The notes under the pieces were generated by a model. The model did not search any database, was not told the origin of the DNA, and worked only from the letters and a program-made list of their open reading frames with translations. Shown piece after piece: positions 35,316-45,652 of a DNA stretch of 64,000 bases. The stretch spans positions 1,178,001-1,242,000 of the forward strand of contig JALBUN010000001.1 of the NCBI GenBank assembly GCA_025174535.1, written 5' to 3'. The first letter of the stretch is position 1, and every line of letters begins with the position of its first letter. Both the position numbers and the translations under genes were made by a program. This DNA comes from Cantharellus purpuraceus. Its lineage: Eukaryota; Basidiomycota; Agaricomycetes; Cantharellales; Hydnaceae.

Positions 35316-37802
35316 TCACTCATCTTCAAGCTCGCGCTCTATCTCGGCGAGCCTCGCACGCTCTCTCTCTAAGGCAGCCTTCTTCTCTTCGAGCTCCTTC
35401 CGCTTACGCTCCTTGCTCAGTGCTTTCTTCGCCAACTCTGCTGGCGTGGGCACTGCTTCTGATGACGGAGTTGTTGGAGTAGGTGTCCATGCTGGAGTTC
35501 CGGAAGAGGAGTGCGAGAGATCGGGCAGTGTGGGATAGGTGACTTGGGGAAAGGCCAAACCCAAGTCATTGAATGCTTGTTCTGACATGAGCCCGGACAT
35601 CAATCCCGCAAGGTTCTCTTCCAGCTCAGACACTGGCTTGTCAGCAGGCGCGGGTGGTTGTAACAAGGTATCAGAAGCCAGCCAATCGAGGGACGGGACT
35701 TCGGGTTGGGAATCCAGTCTCTGCTCGACTTGCCCATGCGGTTCGAACTGGGATAGCGGCAATTGCTCTGTGACTGACTGCAGCAACTGCGCAAAATCTG
35801 CAGGTGTGTATTCCCCTGAGGTGCCTAGCGGATCCACGGCAGGGTCTGGGTGCGTTGGCCAGTCGAAAGAGCCAAAGTCAATTTCAAATGGTAAAGGAAC
35901 GTCCTGCTGAGCATTTTGTGACAGCTGAAGATTCTGCTCCTGCTGGGGATCTTGCACTGGCTGAGGACTCTGTTGAGCATTTTCCACCTGCAGAGGGTTC
36001 GTTCGGTCCAGACCCAAGAATGCTTCGAGATCGATAGGTGCGAGGCTTGGATGCCGGCTTACTGGTGTTCCGTCTACCGAAGGCGTCGGTGTGAACAATG
36101 GTGTCGCGGGCACTGGTGCCAATTCAGGGCCACCTGATGCCACAATGGGTTTGGCACGTTTTAGTCGAGGAGTCTCTTCTCCGTCCTCCGTGTCACCTTG
36201 TCGCTTTTGTCCACGTGGTGGCACCTGCGGTGTAGCGACAGAACTCTCGCCTGTGTTGGGAAAATCGAACAGGGAATTGAACACCGCATGGGTGTCAGTC
36301 GGTGGCTCGAAGGTGAAAGAGTACTCGAACGAGCCAGGGACCTCGAGAGCAGGGGCTAAGGAGGTTTGATTGTGAACTGTGAAGGAGGATGATCTGGGAT
36401 GACAGTGAGTAAATGATCCCTCACTTGAAGCTGAAAAGCCATACCTGCTTCGCTTGTAGGGTCGCTCTTCGCTACTCTCAGACCACGATAAGGAGGGTAC
36501 TCGACTGTCTGATGAGAGATCGGTGTCAAACTCCGATGAAAGCGAACATGTAGGAGACACATGGCGTGGTGCAGAGAAGTCATAGGAGCAGCCGACACCC
36601 AGGGAGTGTTTGCGCTTGCCGCCTGCGGCAAGCGACGTCTCAGTGATGGGTTCCTCATCGACCCGTTCCGTCTGGGTGTTCGATGCTCGTCCTTCCCTGC
36701 GCATTTCCTGCTCCTGCTCGCGTCGCATCTGCTTCGCGACTTTCTCAGCCTTGCGCAATGCCTCTGCCTGCATCTTCCGCTTCCGTTTCTCAAAGTCGCG
36801 CTGCTCCTTCAGCAGATCTCGTTGTCGTTTACGTGCCTCTCGCTCCGCCTTGGTTTCGCGCTTTTTCGCCGCCAGTCGCTCCTCGTGGGGAATCGGGTTG
36901 ATGAGCTCTTCCATGCCCTTCAACTCGTCGATCCACGCGCTAGTGCGTGTTTTGCGTCCGTACATGGACTCAATGCTCTTCTTCATGTCCATGCATTCGG
37001 AGATAACTTGAGGGTCGACTGGGTGGCGTGGGTCGGGGTTGACAAATATTCGCGTCGCCAGACCAACCATTTCGTCGCGGTTACCATCGCATCGTTGCTT
37101 GAGGATGTCTGTCCATCCGCATCGTCTGCGTGCGTTGGTAAACCAATTTGAGATGGTTGCGAGTGTGACGTCGCTATTGTTTGTCTTATCGACAATGGCT
37201 TGCTTCTCCTGGCGTGTGGGGTAGGGGTTGAAGATGTTGGCGACGAAGAATTTGTAGGCGTGTTCGATGAATTCGGGGAGAGGATTGGGTTCACAGCCGG
37301 AGTGGGTGGATTCAGTCACAGATGCGGTGATAAGATGGTTGCGAGAGGGGAGCACAGGGAGGACGGCCGATGAGATGGGGGTGGTGGTTGGGTGGCGTGG
37401 TGGTTGGAGTGATGGTTTTGGAGTACGACATGAATGAGGCGATGGGACAGTATCGTTAGACAAGGAATGCTTTGACAAAGGTAGGTTCCGATCGATTACG
37501 GCCTCTGTTTCCCTGATAAGGCGATCATGCAGCGTAGAGGACACGCTTTGGACATCGAGGAAGCCCTCAATAACGATAGAGACGACTTTAGCCACAGAAT
37601 CTGCAAGGGTGACAGTCATGACATCAAGAGAAGAGGAGGCCTTTCCTAGTTCAACTTTGTCCTGAAGGCTAGACCACTCTCTGACAAATGTTGCAAGAGA
37701 CTCGGGTCCTTCATTAAGAGCGTCAAACAGCCTCTGCTTCATAGTCCGTAGAGAACATTGGATTTCAATGTTCAAGGCTGACTCTACTGTACCAATAGTC
37801 AT
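35316..37802 (-). CDS. HD1-class mating-type homeodomain transcription factor
   Basis: An open frame of 828 codons. Residues 1-120 form the variable N-terminal helix-rich region that in HD1 proteins governs partner choice. The TALE-like homeodomain lies at about residues 175-231, with NPYPTRQEKQAIVDKT and recognition helix ISNWFTNARRRCGW, including the invariant WF.N.R. A strongly basic segment (about 300-365, with KRQRDLLKEQ and EKRKRKMQ) should act as nuclear localisation signal. The rest is Pro/Gln/Asp-rich, as in an activation region, ending in a charged coiled coil. A 51-base segment at 36394-36444 has GT..AG borders and may be an in-frame intron (protein then 811 residues). HD1 dimerises with HD2 from a different allele to switch on dikaryon development. 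It is divergent from the HD2 gene 185 bases away. Confidence 0.93.
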   Translation of the reverse strand: MTIGTVESALNIEIQCSLRTMKQRLFDALNEGPESLATFVREWSSLQDKVELGKASSSLDVMTVTLADSVAKVVSIVIEGFLDVQSVSSTLHDRLIRETEAVIDRNLPLSKHSLSNDTVPSPHSCRTPKPSLQPPRHPTTTPISSAVLPVLPSRNHLITASVTESTHSGCEPNPLPEFIEHAYKFFVANIFNPYPTRQEKQAIVDKTNNSDVTLATISNWFTNARRRCGWTDILKQRCDGNRDEMVGLATRIFVNPDPRHPVDPQVISECMDMKKSIESMYGRKTRTSAWIDELKGMEELINPIPHEERLAAKKRETKAEREARKRQRDLLKEQRDFEKRKRKMQAEALRKAEKVAKQMRREQEQEMRREGRASNTQTERVDEEPITETSLAAGGKRKHSLGVGCSYDFSAPRHVSPTCSLSSEFDTDLSSDSRVPSLSWSESSEERPYKRSRYGFSASSEGSFTHCHPRSSSFTVHNQTSLAPALEVPGSFEYSFTFEPPTDTHAVFNSLFDFPNTGESSVATPQVPPRGQKRQGDTEDGEETPRLKRAKPIVASGGPELAPVPATPLFTPTPSVDGTPVSRHPSLAPIDLEAFLGLDRTNPLQVENAQQSPQPVQDPQQEQNLQLSQNAQQDVPLPFEIDFGSFDWPTHPDPAVDPLGTSGEYTPADFAQLLQSVTEQLPLSQFEPHGQVEQRLDSQPEVPSLDWLASDTLLQPPAPADKPVSELEENLAGLMSGLMSEQAFNDLGLAFPQVTYPTLPDLSHSSSGTPAWTPTPTTPSSEAVPTPAELAKKALSKERKRKELEEKKAALERERARLAEIERELEDE

Positions 37803-37987
37803 CTCTAGAGCGGACGACGGAGACGAGGTCGGTGTGAATCGTAAGGGTGTGATAGTTAGTGGTGGAAGCAGTGTTCAGGTGGCGCTCTAGAGAACAATGG
37901 AACAGTGGCAACGGAGCTTGAAAAGTATACTTACGTAAGCCCCGAACACCAATTGTCTAATACGCACCACCACCACCATCCTCTCCA
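37803..37987. promoter_or_regulatory. Shared divergent promoter of the HD1/HD2 pair
   Basis: The 185 bases between the two ATGs must carry both promoters. HD1 and HD2 genes of agaricomycete A loci are typically arranged this way. CACCACCACC simple sequence lies just before the HD2 start at 37966-37979. I see no clear TATA box on either side. Confidence 0.6.
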
Positions 37988-39906
37988 ATGGCTTCAGAGA
38001 CCTCCGTTGCCATCCAGAAGACACTTGCCATCGCTGAATCCATCCGTCGCACTCTAGATCCCCCATTCCTCCTTTCTACCCCCCTTGAAACTGACACAAT
38101 TGCCGATACAACTTCGACCACTTCTGTACACAAGATTTGCCTTCCTGCACCACAGCCAATCGAGGCCGAACTTGTAGCAACAGGCCTACGACATTCCACA
38201 GCCAAGAAGTTGTCCAATCTATTCCTAGAACAGGCTAATGGCTTAAAAATCTCCTCGGAGAAGACCGTTCGTAACGCCTGCATGCGATTATCGTGTCATC
38301 CGCGACATAGCAGTGCTATGACCTTAGTGGATCTGCAACGACGGTTCATCGAGGTATACCATCAGAAGTATATCTCGGCAATCGAGCACCTCGTAAAAGA
38401 AGCTTTGGACCTTGTGCGTTCTCATGTAGTATTCGGACCAGGTGGTCCATCGAAACTTCCAAGTCGCAAGACCAGACGACACTTTAAAGCAGTGAGAGCC
38501 TAATCATTCCGGATATCAGGTTAACTTATCGAACATAGGAGTATCTCCCTCTCTTTGAATTTGCGTTTGAAAAAGACCGCTTCCCAAGCCGTGAGGACAA
38601 AAAGCACCTCGCGCGCATCTCTGGCATGTCCTACCGTCAAGTTAATGTCTGGGTAAGTCCTCCTAAACACATCCATCAAATCATTTTTTAATTAGCTTTC
38701 ACTACAGTTTCAAAACCGCCGCTGCCGGCAACCCTCCCGCGCCAAATCGCACCGCTTTACGTCCGCACCCAGAACATTCGAAGAGATGAAGGCGCATCTT
38801 GGCCCTTCTGCGCGTGCGGTATTGTCGGAATCAACTCCTTTGACAGAGGGGCTGAATCCCGATCTCACTAACTCTCCGGTGGTTGGGGCGCCTGTGCTGA
38901 TGCGGAGCTTTGTGAAGGCCTCGCCTTTGCGGGAGGTTATTGTTCTGGACGATGAAGAATTGGCATCTCCCGTCAAGAGTACGTGTGATAGGCCGTTGGA
39001 AACTACGTCGACGCCTGGGTTGACTTCACGCTCTGTATCCCTGGAAGCTACAGAAGTTGCGACGAGACCTGAGCCGACTACGCGCGCCACGTCTCTGGGA
39101 CTCACAGATGACGGATTCGCATCAGATGAGCGCGATGACTCTTCTGACGAAGATGCTGTGGTGCGGATTCTAATCACTTGCAATATCATGATTCTCCTAA
39201 TCAGATCATCCGATAGGCGACTTCCCGGTCTCAACGTTCTGCAATTGTCAAGATGCGTTCAACTCCGCCTCAGAAACAGAACCCCCTTAACCCCTTCAGA
39301 ACATCGGTTCACGCCTTCCCTACGCCTTACGCACCCTCACAGCTCACCTCGGATCCGTTCATCATTGAATACCATCCGTGGCTGCGCGATCCGAGGATAA
39401 ACTCAAGGAAATTCATTAACCCTACGCCGGAAACCATGGAGGAAATCCTAGGTGACTTCGACCACATGGATGTAGACGATCCGGACGCGACCGTGATTGC
39501 CACGGATGAGCAACTCAGCCTTTCCCCCAAGCAGCGCATTGTCTCTGCAGGGTCTTCTGCAACGTGGTCTTCGAGCGAGTCGACAGCTGCGTCTCGTGCG
39601 CCGTCGTATTCATCGAGCGTGCGGTCGTCTTCACAATTTTCTGACGCTGAACCAGCGTCACTAAGCGAGTGTACTACCCTTGAAGTGGCTGAGTGCGCGT
39701 CGTCTTCTCCAGTTACAGAGAAGACTTCCCTCCCTCGGTCTGATGCGGAGACTTCGGCGGGTTCGCCTGGGGAAGATAGCAAGACGGCTGGTCCGTCTGT
39801 TGCTGGTTTGGAAGAGGCCTCGCCGTTGCAATCATCGTTCCTGAAGGACAAGTCGTCCTCTACCGACTCAAACTGGGAAGCCCTGCTCGCTGCTGCCACA
39901 TCGTAA
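37988..39906 (+). CDS. HD2-class mating-type homeodomain transcription factor
   Basis: Four exons (37988-38491, 38539-38652, 38708-39160, 39217-39906) splice in frame to about 586 residues. The N-terminal 150 residues are the specificity/dimerisation region. The homeodomain, about residues 155-218, is spread over three exons: SRKTRRHFKA, then EYLPLFEFAFEKDRFPSRED and SGMSYRQVNVW, then FQNRRCRQPSRAK. The WFQNRR core and typical three-helix spacing identify the HD2 class, in contrast to the TALE-like HD1. The C-terminal half is Ser/Asp/Glu-rich with few helices. HD2 supplies essential DNA contact in the HD1/HD2 heterodimer. The third intron uses a weak donor (GTGCGG) with acceptor CGATAG, and that border is the least certain. 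Confidence 0.93.
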
Positions 39907-40282
39907 CCACCTGATTATATGCAGGCGACATTCACATACATGAGCAGGACGGATATCCTGGTATATCCATCGCGCCCTGATAGTGTATCTGACGCGGTGT
40001 TGCAGGATGTCTAGCTCATTGCTCTTCTATACCCTGGAGTTCATGCAAAGCTGAAGTTGAAGTCGACTCTCGATCTCATCATGCATACAGCATCATTATT
40101 TCCCGACCATCTCGCTCTGATATTGATTGCTACTCGTTTCTGCTGTCTTTCTTGGTTGTTTTTTGTACATGTATTTGTAAAAAGCCATAATTTCACTACA
40201 AGTAATTCCTACCGTGCGTGGCTACGCAAGTGATGAGGATGTCGCAGTTTGTATGAGTGCAGCTCCGCTTGAACAAGACAAT

Positions 40283-41325
40283 AGCCCAGAACACATGCTC
40301 AAGCTTTGGCTGCGTATGCGCGACGCGCCACCTGCACATGGTCAAGTATCTGCCCGGAGGGGATATCACGCTGGCCGGATGACGAAACAATAGGACAATG
40401 TGCTCTATCTTAAGTTTAAGATCTGTGCATGTACATGTGAGTGGGAATGACTCGCGTCTGGTGGACAGAGTCAAACCTAGTGCAGCTGTCTATTGTTCGC
40501 CTCTATTGTCCTTGCCGAGAGGCTTCCGTTCCACAGCTGGCGCCCCGATAGGCTCCTGCTTCTGCGTGGGATTTTAGCACGTTCAACCACTGGGTTTCTT
40601 GCGTGTCGCTGTCTCTGCTTGCCTCAACAGGTATGCATCACTCGTCGATCATCAAGCAGATCTAAGCTGCAGTGCCACCACAAATATCTCAGCTGGGCAG
40701 TTATTCATAGCTTGGCCAGTGCTACTATCCAACCGTTTGGCGTGGTCACGTCTAACCTGATGGTAAGCGACACCTGCACTCCTAGCCCCATCTATATTTT
40801 CCACTTCACCCAACTTTCTACTATAGCTACCCTACCCCACCGCTTCCCATCACCTCCTTACACCACAATAACCACAAAACCCTCTTCCGAAAGGACTGTA
40901 CAGGATTTTCCTGCAAACCCACCCACGCCACCCAACGCCAAACCAATCTCCGCAGTTGCCCACTCCTTGTACCCCTTCTTTTTCAACAACCTACACAACC
41001 CATATCCTACACTCCAACAGAAAGAAGCCATTGTCAAGGCAGCAGATGATCCGCAAGTCACAGTAGCGAGCGTTTCGAATTGGTTCGCCAATGCACGTTG
41101 GCGGTGCGGATGGATTGGTATATGCAATGAGCATTGCAATGGGGATACTACAGCCATGGTGGACCTGTGCACATGGGTGCTAAAGGGTGCAAACTCGGAC
41201 CATTCCGTATCGGGTATCAGCAGCGTCGCCGAAGAAATAATAGACATGCAGTCAAATGTGCAAGCTTGGCACAACGCGCAGGAAGAAAAAGACGATTGGG
41301 CTATTGCCCTTTGCAACCTTCTGAC
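40283..41325 (+). repeat. HD1 cassette copy A (5' part only)
   Basis: This segment matches the opposite strand of cassette B and the plus strand of cassette C from 43733 onward, including the promoter region, the ATG context and the first part of the HD1 coding sequence. Identity breaks off at about 41325, where the sequence turns into the inverted 3' flank of cassette B. Cassettes A and B are therefore abutted at a breakpoint. Confidence 0.8.
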
Positions 41326-41467
41326 GTACCACATCAACAGTAGAAGCGCCGCTCAGCAGAGGAAGTCAAAGTTGAGAGAATACAACCCCCTGTCCACTGG
41401 CCTAAGATCGAAAGTGTCAAAGATAGCCACTGTAGCCGGAGGGAGAAGTCCGTATACACTGCTGTAA
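40760..41467 (+). pseudogene. HD1 pseudogene, cassette A (lost splice acceptor, 3' end missing)
   Basis: The coding sequence matches gene B: AHSLYPFFFNNLHNPYPTLQ, then ASVSNWFANARWRCGW, through AWHNAQEEKDDWAIALCNLL. Two lesions are visible. First, the intron after the ATG (40760-40762) ends in CACCCAA where gene B has CACCCAG; the next AG, CTATAG, would put the reading frame onto a stop within 15 codons. Second, after residue LL at about 41325 the homology ends and the frame runs 47 codons into the inverted flank before stopping at 41467. The C-terminal half is therefore gone. The open frame across the homeodomain remains, so a product from another start cannot be fully excluded. Confidence 0.8.
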
Positions 41468-43727
41468 AAACGAAGCATAAAGTTGTCCACTAGCAGTCCC
41501 AAACCAAACCGTCATGAGGCAACACAACGTCTACAAGCGTCCCGTTACAGACGTGTGCGACACTCCCCTACCCAGACAACGTAGCTGTCTTCGGCAGCAT
41601 AGGGGATGCTTGGCAAATTGATGAGACCCGGTTGATTGTCCACGAAGAGCCTGCTTTCCCATCCGAATATTTCTCACCTCGCCTCAAAGGACGTGAACCA
41701 TGATAAGTCGAACGACGGGGATGGCATCGTATCCTGAGGTAAAGCAATCTCCAGAAATTCGGAGTTGCATGACATAGAGGTGGAAGGTTGAAGCGGAAAT
41801 GACTCTAAAAACTGGGAAATTCCTTGGAGGTTTGAGTTTGTAACCATAGGAAATTTGTGAGAATCGGCAATTTCAATGTCCAAATTTGGGGTATTGAAAA
41901 GATGATAAGGGTCGCCGAAAAGGGAATCGTCAACGAATGGCGTTGGTTTGGTGTGCAGGTCGAGTCCTTGAAGTGGATCTGATGATAAAGTCTGTGATTC
42001 AGGGGCAGTAATTTGGCGGTCCAAGCCATAGGTTGACAAAAACTGTGCGGACAAGTCGATCTCGGACGCTGGAACTGCAAGATGGTCGTGAGAGTGGCAC
42101 AACCGCTTGCGTTCTGGCTCTTCCAAGTCGACGTCCTTCAAGTACGCGTGAGGACGCTTCGGAGGGGTTTGCAGGTGGATAACATCTGACTCGTACGACT
42201 TGTGGAGCTCGCTACTTAACGGCAATTCGGGGGAGGGAGGGGTGACTGTGAAGGTGAAGGTGAAGGGATAATCGGCTTGACAAAGGATGTCGTCCCCCAT
42301 TTGGGAAAAAACATGATCAGAACGTGACCCCATGTCGACCTCCGTGCTGGAGAGAAACATTGAGAAAAATAAAGACATATACCGATGATGAACATTTACC
42401 TGTTACTGTCCGATGATGTTGCTGCAAGTTGAGGCTCCTCCTGGTGGAAGCCTTCATCACCTGTTTCATCCGGCCTGATCCCACCTGTGGCAGGTGAGGG
42501 TTCAGTAGCCGCCTCGTTAGACACAGACGATCGAGAACAGATTTCGCCCTCGGCGTTGGACTCTTCGACTAGGCTGTATTGGCGGGACATGCCAGGGGCG
42601 ATTGGAGATGATTGTATATGGAGGGCTTCTTCACCTACTGATGGACTTTTTGACCGGTTTGCATGCCGCTTCATAAGGTGTGAATTTGATACATCCATGC
42701 GTTCTTCCTGTTCCAGGGAGCAGTTCCTCAGAAGGTCGCAAAGGGAAATAGCCCAATCGTCTTTTTCTGTCCGCGTGTTGTGCCAAGCTTGCACTTTCAA
42801 CTGCATGTCTACTATTTCTTCGGCGACGCTGCTGATACCCGATACAGAAGGGTCCAAGTTTGTACCCTTTAGCACCCATGTGCACAGGTCCACCATGGCT
42901 GTAGTGTCCCCATTGCAATGCTCATTGCATATACCAATCCATCTGCACCGCCAACGTGCATTGGCGAACCAATTCGAAACGCTTGCTACTGTGACTTGCA
43001 GATCATCTGCTGCCTTGACAATGGCTTCTTTCTGTTGGAGTGTAGGATATGGGTTGTGTAGGTTGTTGAAAAAGAAGGGGTACAAGGAGTGAGCAACTGC
43101 GGAGATTGGTTTGGCGTTGGGTGGCGTGAGTGGGTTTGCAGGAGAATCCTGTACAGTCCTTTTGGAAGAGGGTTTTGTGGTTATTGTGGTGTAAGGAGGT
43201 GATGGGAAGCGGTGGGGTAGGGTAGCTATAGTAGAAAGCTGGGTGAAGTGAAAAAATTAGACGGGGCTAGGAGTGCAAGTGATCGCTTACCATCGGGTTA
43301 GACGTGGAAAATAGCGAGGAGAAAGGGAGGTGTTGAAACTGTACTTGGTGAAGAACAGTTGGGGGTTAAATGCAACGGTCAATTCCCAAATAAAGCATGC
43401 TGCAATCTCGAGGTGCTGAGTTGAAATCATAGTTGGACATGGTGGCCGACGACGGCCACAGGCACTAGTTAGCCACTGATTGAGGAGTGCCACAATGCAT
43501 AAGCGAAGGACAATAGATAATTGACCACGCCAAATGGTCGGATAGTGGCACCAAGCTATTGATAACTGCTCAGCTGAGATATTTGTGATGGCACTGCAGC
43601 TTAGAGAGACTGATCTGCTTGATGATCGACGAGTGATGCATACCTGTTGCCATCGGCGCGAGGTTAAGGCAAGCAGAGACAGCAGCGCAAAGAAACACCC
43701 AGTGGTTGAACGTGGTAAAATCCCACA
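41326..43727 (-). repeat. HD1 cassette copy B (complete)
   Basis: This is the inverted copy containing the full HD1 gene, its 3' flank (41326-41673) and its upstream region (43294-43727). The 3' flank is the reverse complement of 45653-46066 in cassette C, including the phrase with AGAAGCGCCGC. The upstream end is the reverse complement of 44108-44225. Confidence 0.8.
41674..43293 (-). CDS. HD1-class homeodomain protein without N-terminal dimerisation domain (cassette B)
   Basis: Three exons on the minus strand: the ATG alone (43293-43291), 43238-42400 and 42346-41674, giving 504 residues. The first intron is GTAAGC..CACCCAG, the second GTAAAT..CTCCAG. The homeodomain begins almost at once, about residues 48-101, with NPYPTLQQKEAIVKAAD and VSNWFANARWRCRW; the DNA-contacting WF.N.R residues are kept. 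An acidic, Ser/Glu-rich middle follows, then TFTFTVTPPSPELPLSSEL, KRPHAYLKDVDLEEPERKRL and a hydrophobic/acidic end that could activate transcription. Homology to the main HD1 covers the homeodomain and the following DILKQRC/GICNEHC region. The roughly 150-residue specificity domain of the main HD1 is missing and no HD2 gene is adjacent. It may be a non-mating or regulatory homeodomain factor. Confidence 0.8.
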
Positions 43728-43810
43728 CAATGGCCCAGAACACAAGCTCAAGCTTTGGCTGCGCGACGCGCCACCTCCACATGGTTACATATCTATGGAC
43801 TGATGCGGGC

Positions 43811-43935
43811 ACGAACACTTGCCATCAAGTACCTGCCCGTGGGGATATCACGCTGGCCGGATGACGAAACAATAACGAACACTTGCCATCAAGTACCTGC
43901 CCGGGATATCACGCTGGCCGGATGACGAGACAATA
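43811..43935 (+). repeat. Tandem duplication of about 62 bases
   Basis: Unit 1 (43811-43874) begins ACGAACACTTGCCATCAAGT and ends GATGACGAAACAATA. Unit 2 (43875-43935) is the same except for a 3-base loss after TGCCCG and an A-to-G change near the end. Cassette A has a single, partial version at 40345-40395, so the duplication happened after the cassettes separated. Confidence 0.85.
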
Positions 43936-44526
43936 GGACAATGTGCTCTATCTTAAGTTTAAGATCTGTGCATGTGCATGTGAGTGGGAATGACTCGCGT
44001 CTGGTGGACAGAGTCAAACCTAGTGCAACTGTCTATTGTTCGCCTCTATTGTCCTTGCCGAGAGGGTTCCGTTCCACAGCTGGCGCTCCGATAGGCTCCT
44101 GCTTCTGCGTGGGATTTTGCCACGTTCAACCACTGGGTGTTTCTTTGCGCTGCTGTCTCTGCTTGCCTTAACCTCGCGCCGATGGCAACAGGTATGCATC
44201 ACTCGTCGATCATCAAGCAGATCAGTGTGGGTTGCAGTGCCATCACAAATATCTCAACTGGGCAGTTATTCATAGCTTGGCCACCATCCGACCGTTCGGC
44301 GCGGTCAATCGTCTATTGTCTTTCGCTTATGCATTGTGGCACTCCTCAATCAGTGGCTAATTAGTGCCTGTGGCTGTCATCGGCTACCATGTTCAACTAC
44401 GATTTCAACTCAGCACCTTGAGATGCTTTATTTGGGAATTGACCGTTGCATTTAACCCCAACTGTTCTTCACCACGTACAGTTCCAACACCTCCCTTTCT
44501 CCTCTCTATTGTCCTCGTCTAACCCG

Positions 44527-45652
44527 ATGGTAAGCGATCACTTGCACTCCTAGCCTGGCTATACGATCCATATCCTACACTCCAGCAGAACGAAGCCATT
44601 GTCAAGGCGGCGGATCCGCAAGTCACGGTAGCGAGCGCTTCGAATTGGTTCGCCAATGCACGTTGGCGGTCTGAATCGGGTATCAGCAGCGTCACCGAAG
44701 ACATGCAGTCAAGAGTGCAAGCTTGGCACAACGCGCAGGAGGAAAAAGACGGTTGGGCTATTGCCCTTTGCGACCCTCTGAGGAACTGCTCCCTGGAACA
44801 GGAAGAACGCATGGATGTATCAAGTTCACACCTTATAAAGCGGCACGCAAACTGGTCGAAACGTTCATCAGTAGGTGAAGAAGCCCTCCATAGACAATCA
44901 CCTCCGATCGCCCCTGGGATGTCCCGCCAAAACAGCCTAGTCGAAGAGTCCAACGCCGAGGGCGAAATCTGTTCTCGATCGCCTGTGTCTAACGAGGCGG
45001 CTACTGAACCCTCACCTGCCACAGGTGGGATTAGGCCGGATGAAACAGGTGATGAAGGCTTCCACCAGGAGGAGCCTCAACTTGCGGCAACATCATCGGA
45101 AAGTAGCAGGTAAATTTCCATCTTTGCTATGTGTCTTTACTTTTCTCAATGCTTCTTTCCAGCACGAATCTCGACGTGGGGTCGCATTCTGACTACGTTC
45201 CTCCACAAATGCGGGACAACGTCCTTTGTCAAGCTGACCATCGTGCGGTTCCAGCGTCCGAGATCGACTTGTCCGCACAGTTTTTGTCAACCTATGGCTT
45301 GGACCGCCAAATTACTGCCCCTGGATCACAGACTTCATCATCAGATCCACTTCAAGGACTCGACCCGCACACCAAACCAACGCCATTCGTTGACGATTCC
45401 CTTTTCGGCGACCCTTATCATCTTTTCAATACTCCAAATTTGGACATTGAAATTGCCGATTCTCACAAATTTCCTATGGTTACAAACTCGAATCTCCAAG
45501 GAATTTCCCAGTTTTTAGAGTCGTTTCCGCTTCAACCTTCCACCTCTACGTCATGCAACTCCGAATTTCTGGAGATTGCTTTACCTCAGGATACGATGCC
45601 ATCCCCGTCGTTTGACCTATCGTGGTTTATCACGTCCTTTGAGGAGAGGTGA
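44527..45652 (+). pseudogene. HD1 pseudogene, cassette C (internal deletions)
   Basis: Aligned with gene B by eye, copy C keeps the ATG and donor (44527-44535) but has lost the rest of intron 1 and the start of exon 2, joining straight into DPYPTLQQNEAIVKAADPQV out of frame with the ATG. A second deletion after ANARWR removes the end of the homeodomain and about 35 residues following it. A third, in the last exon near 45240, removes some 65 residues after DNVLCQAD. The remaining parts (44703-45113 and 45168-45652) are still open and the second intron is kept. The lesions make a functional homeodomain protein unlikely. Confidence 0.8.

Noticed and set aside
42487..43092. Plus-strand frame of 201 codons opposite HD1 cassette B
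   Set aside because: It is the antisense shadow of a conserved homeodomain exon; the same shadow appears opposite cassettes A and C.
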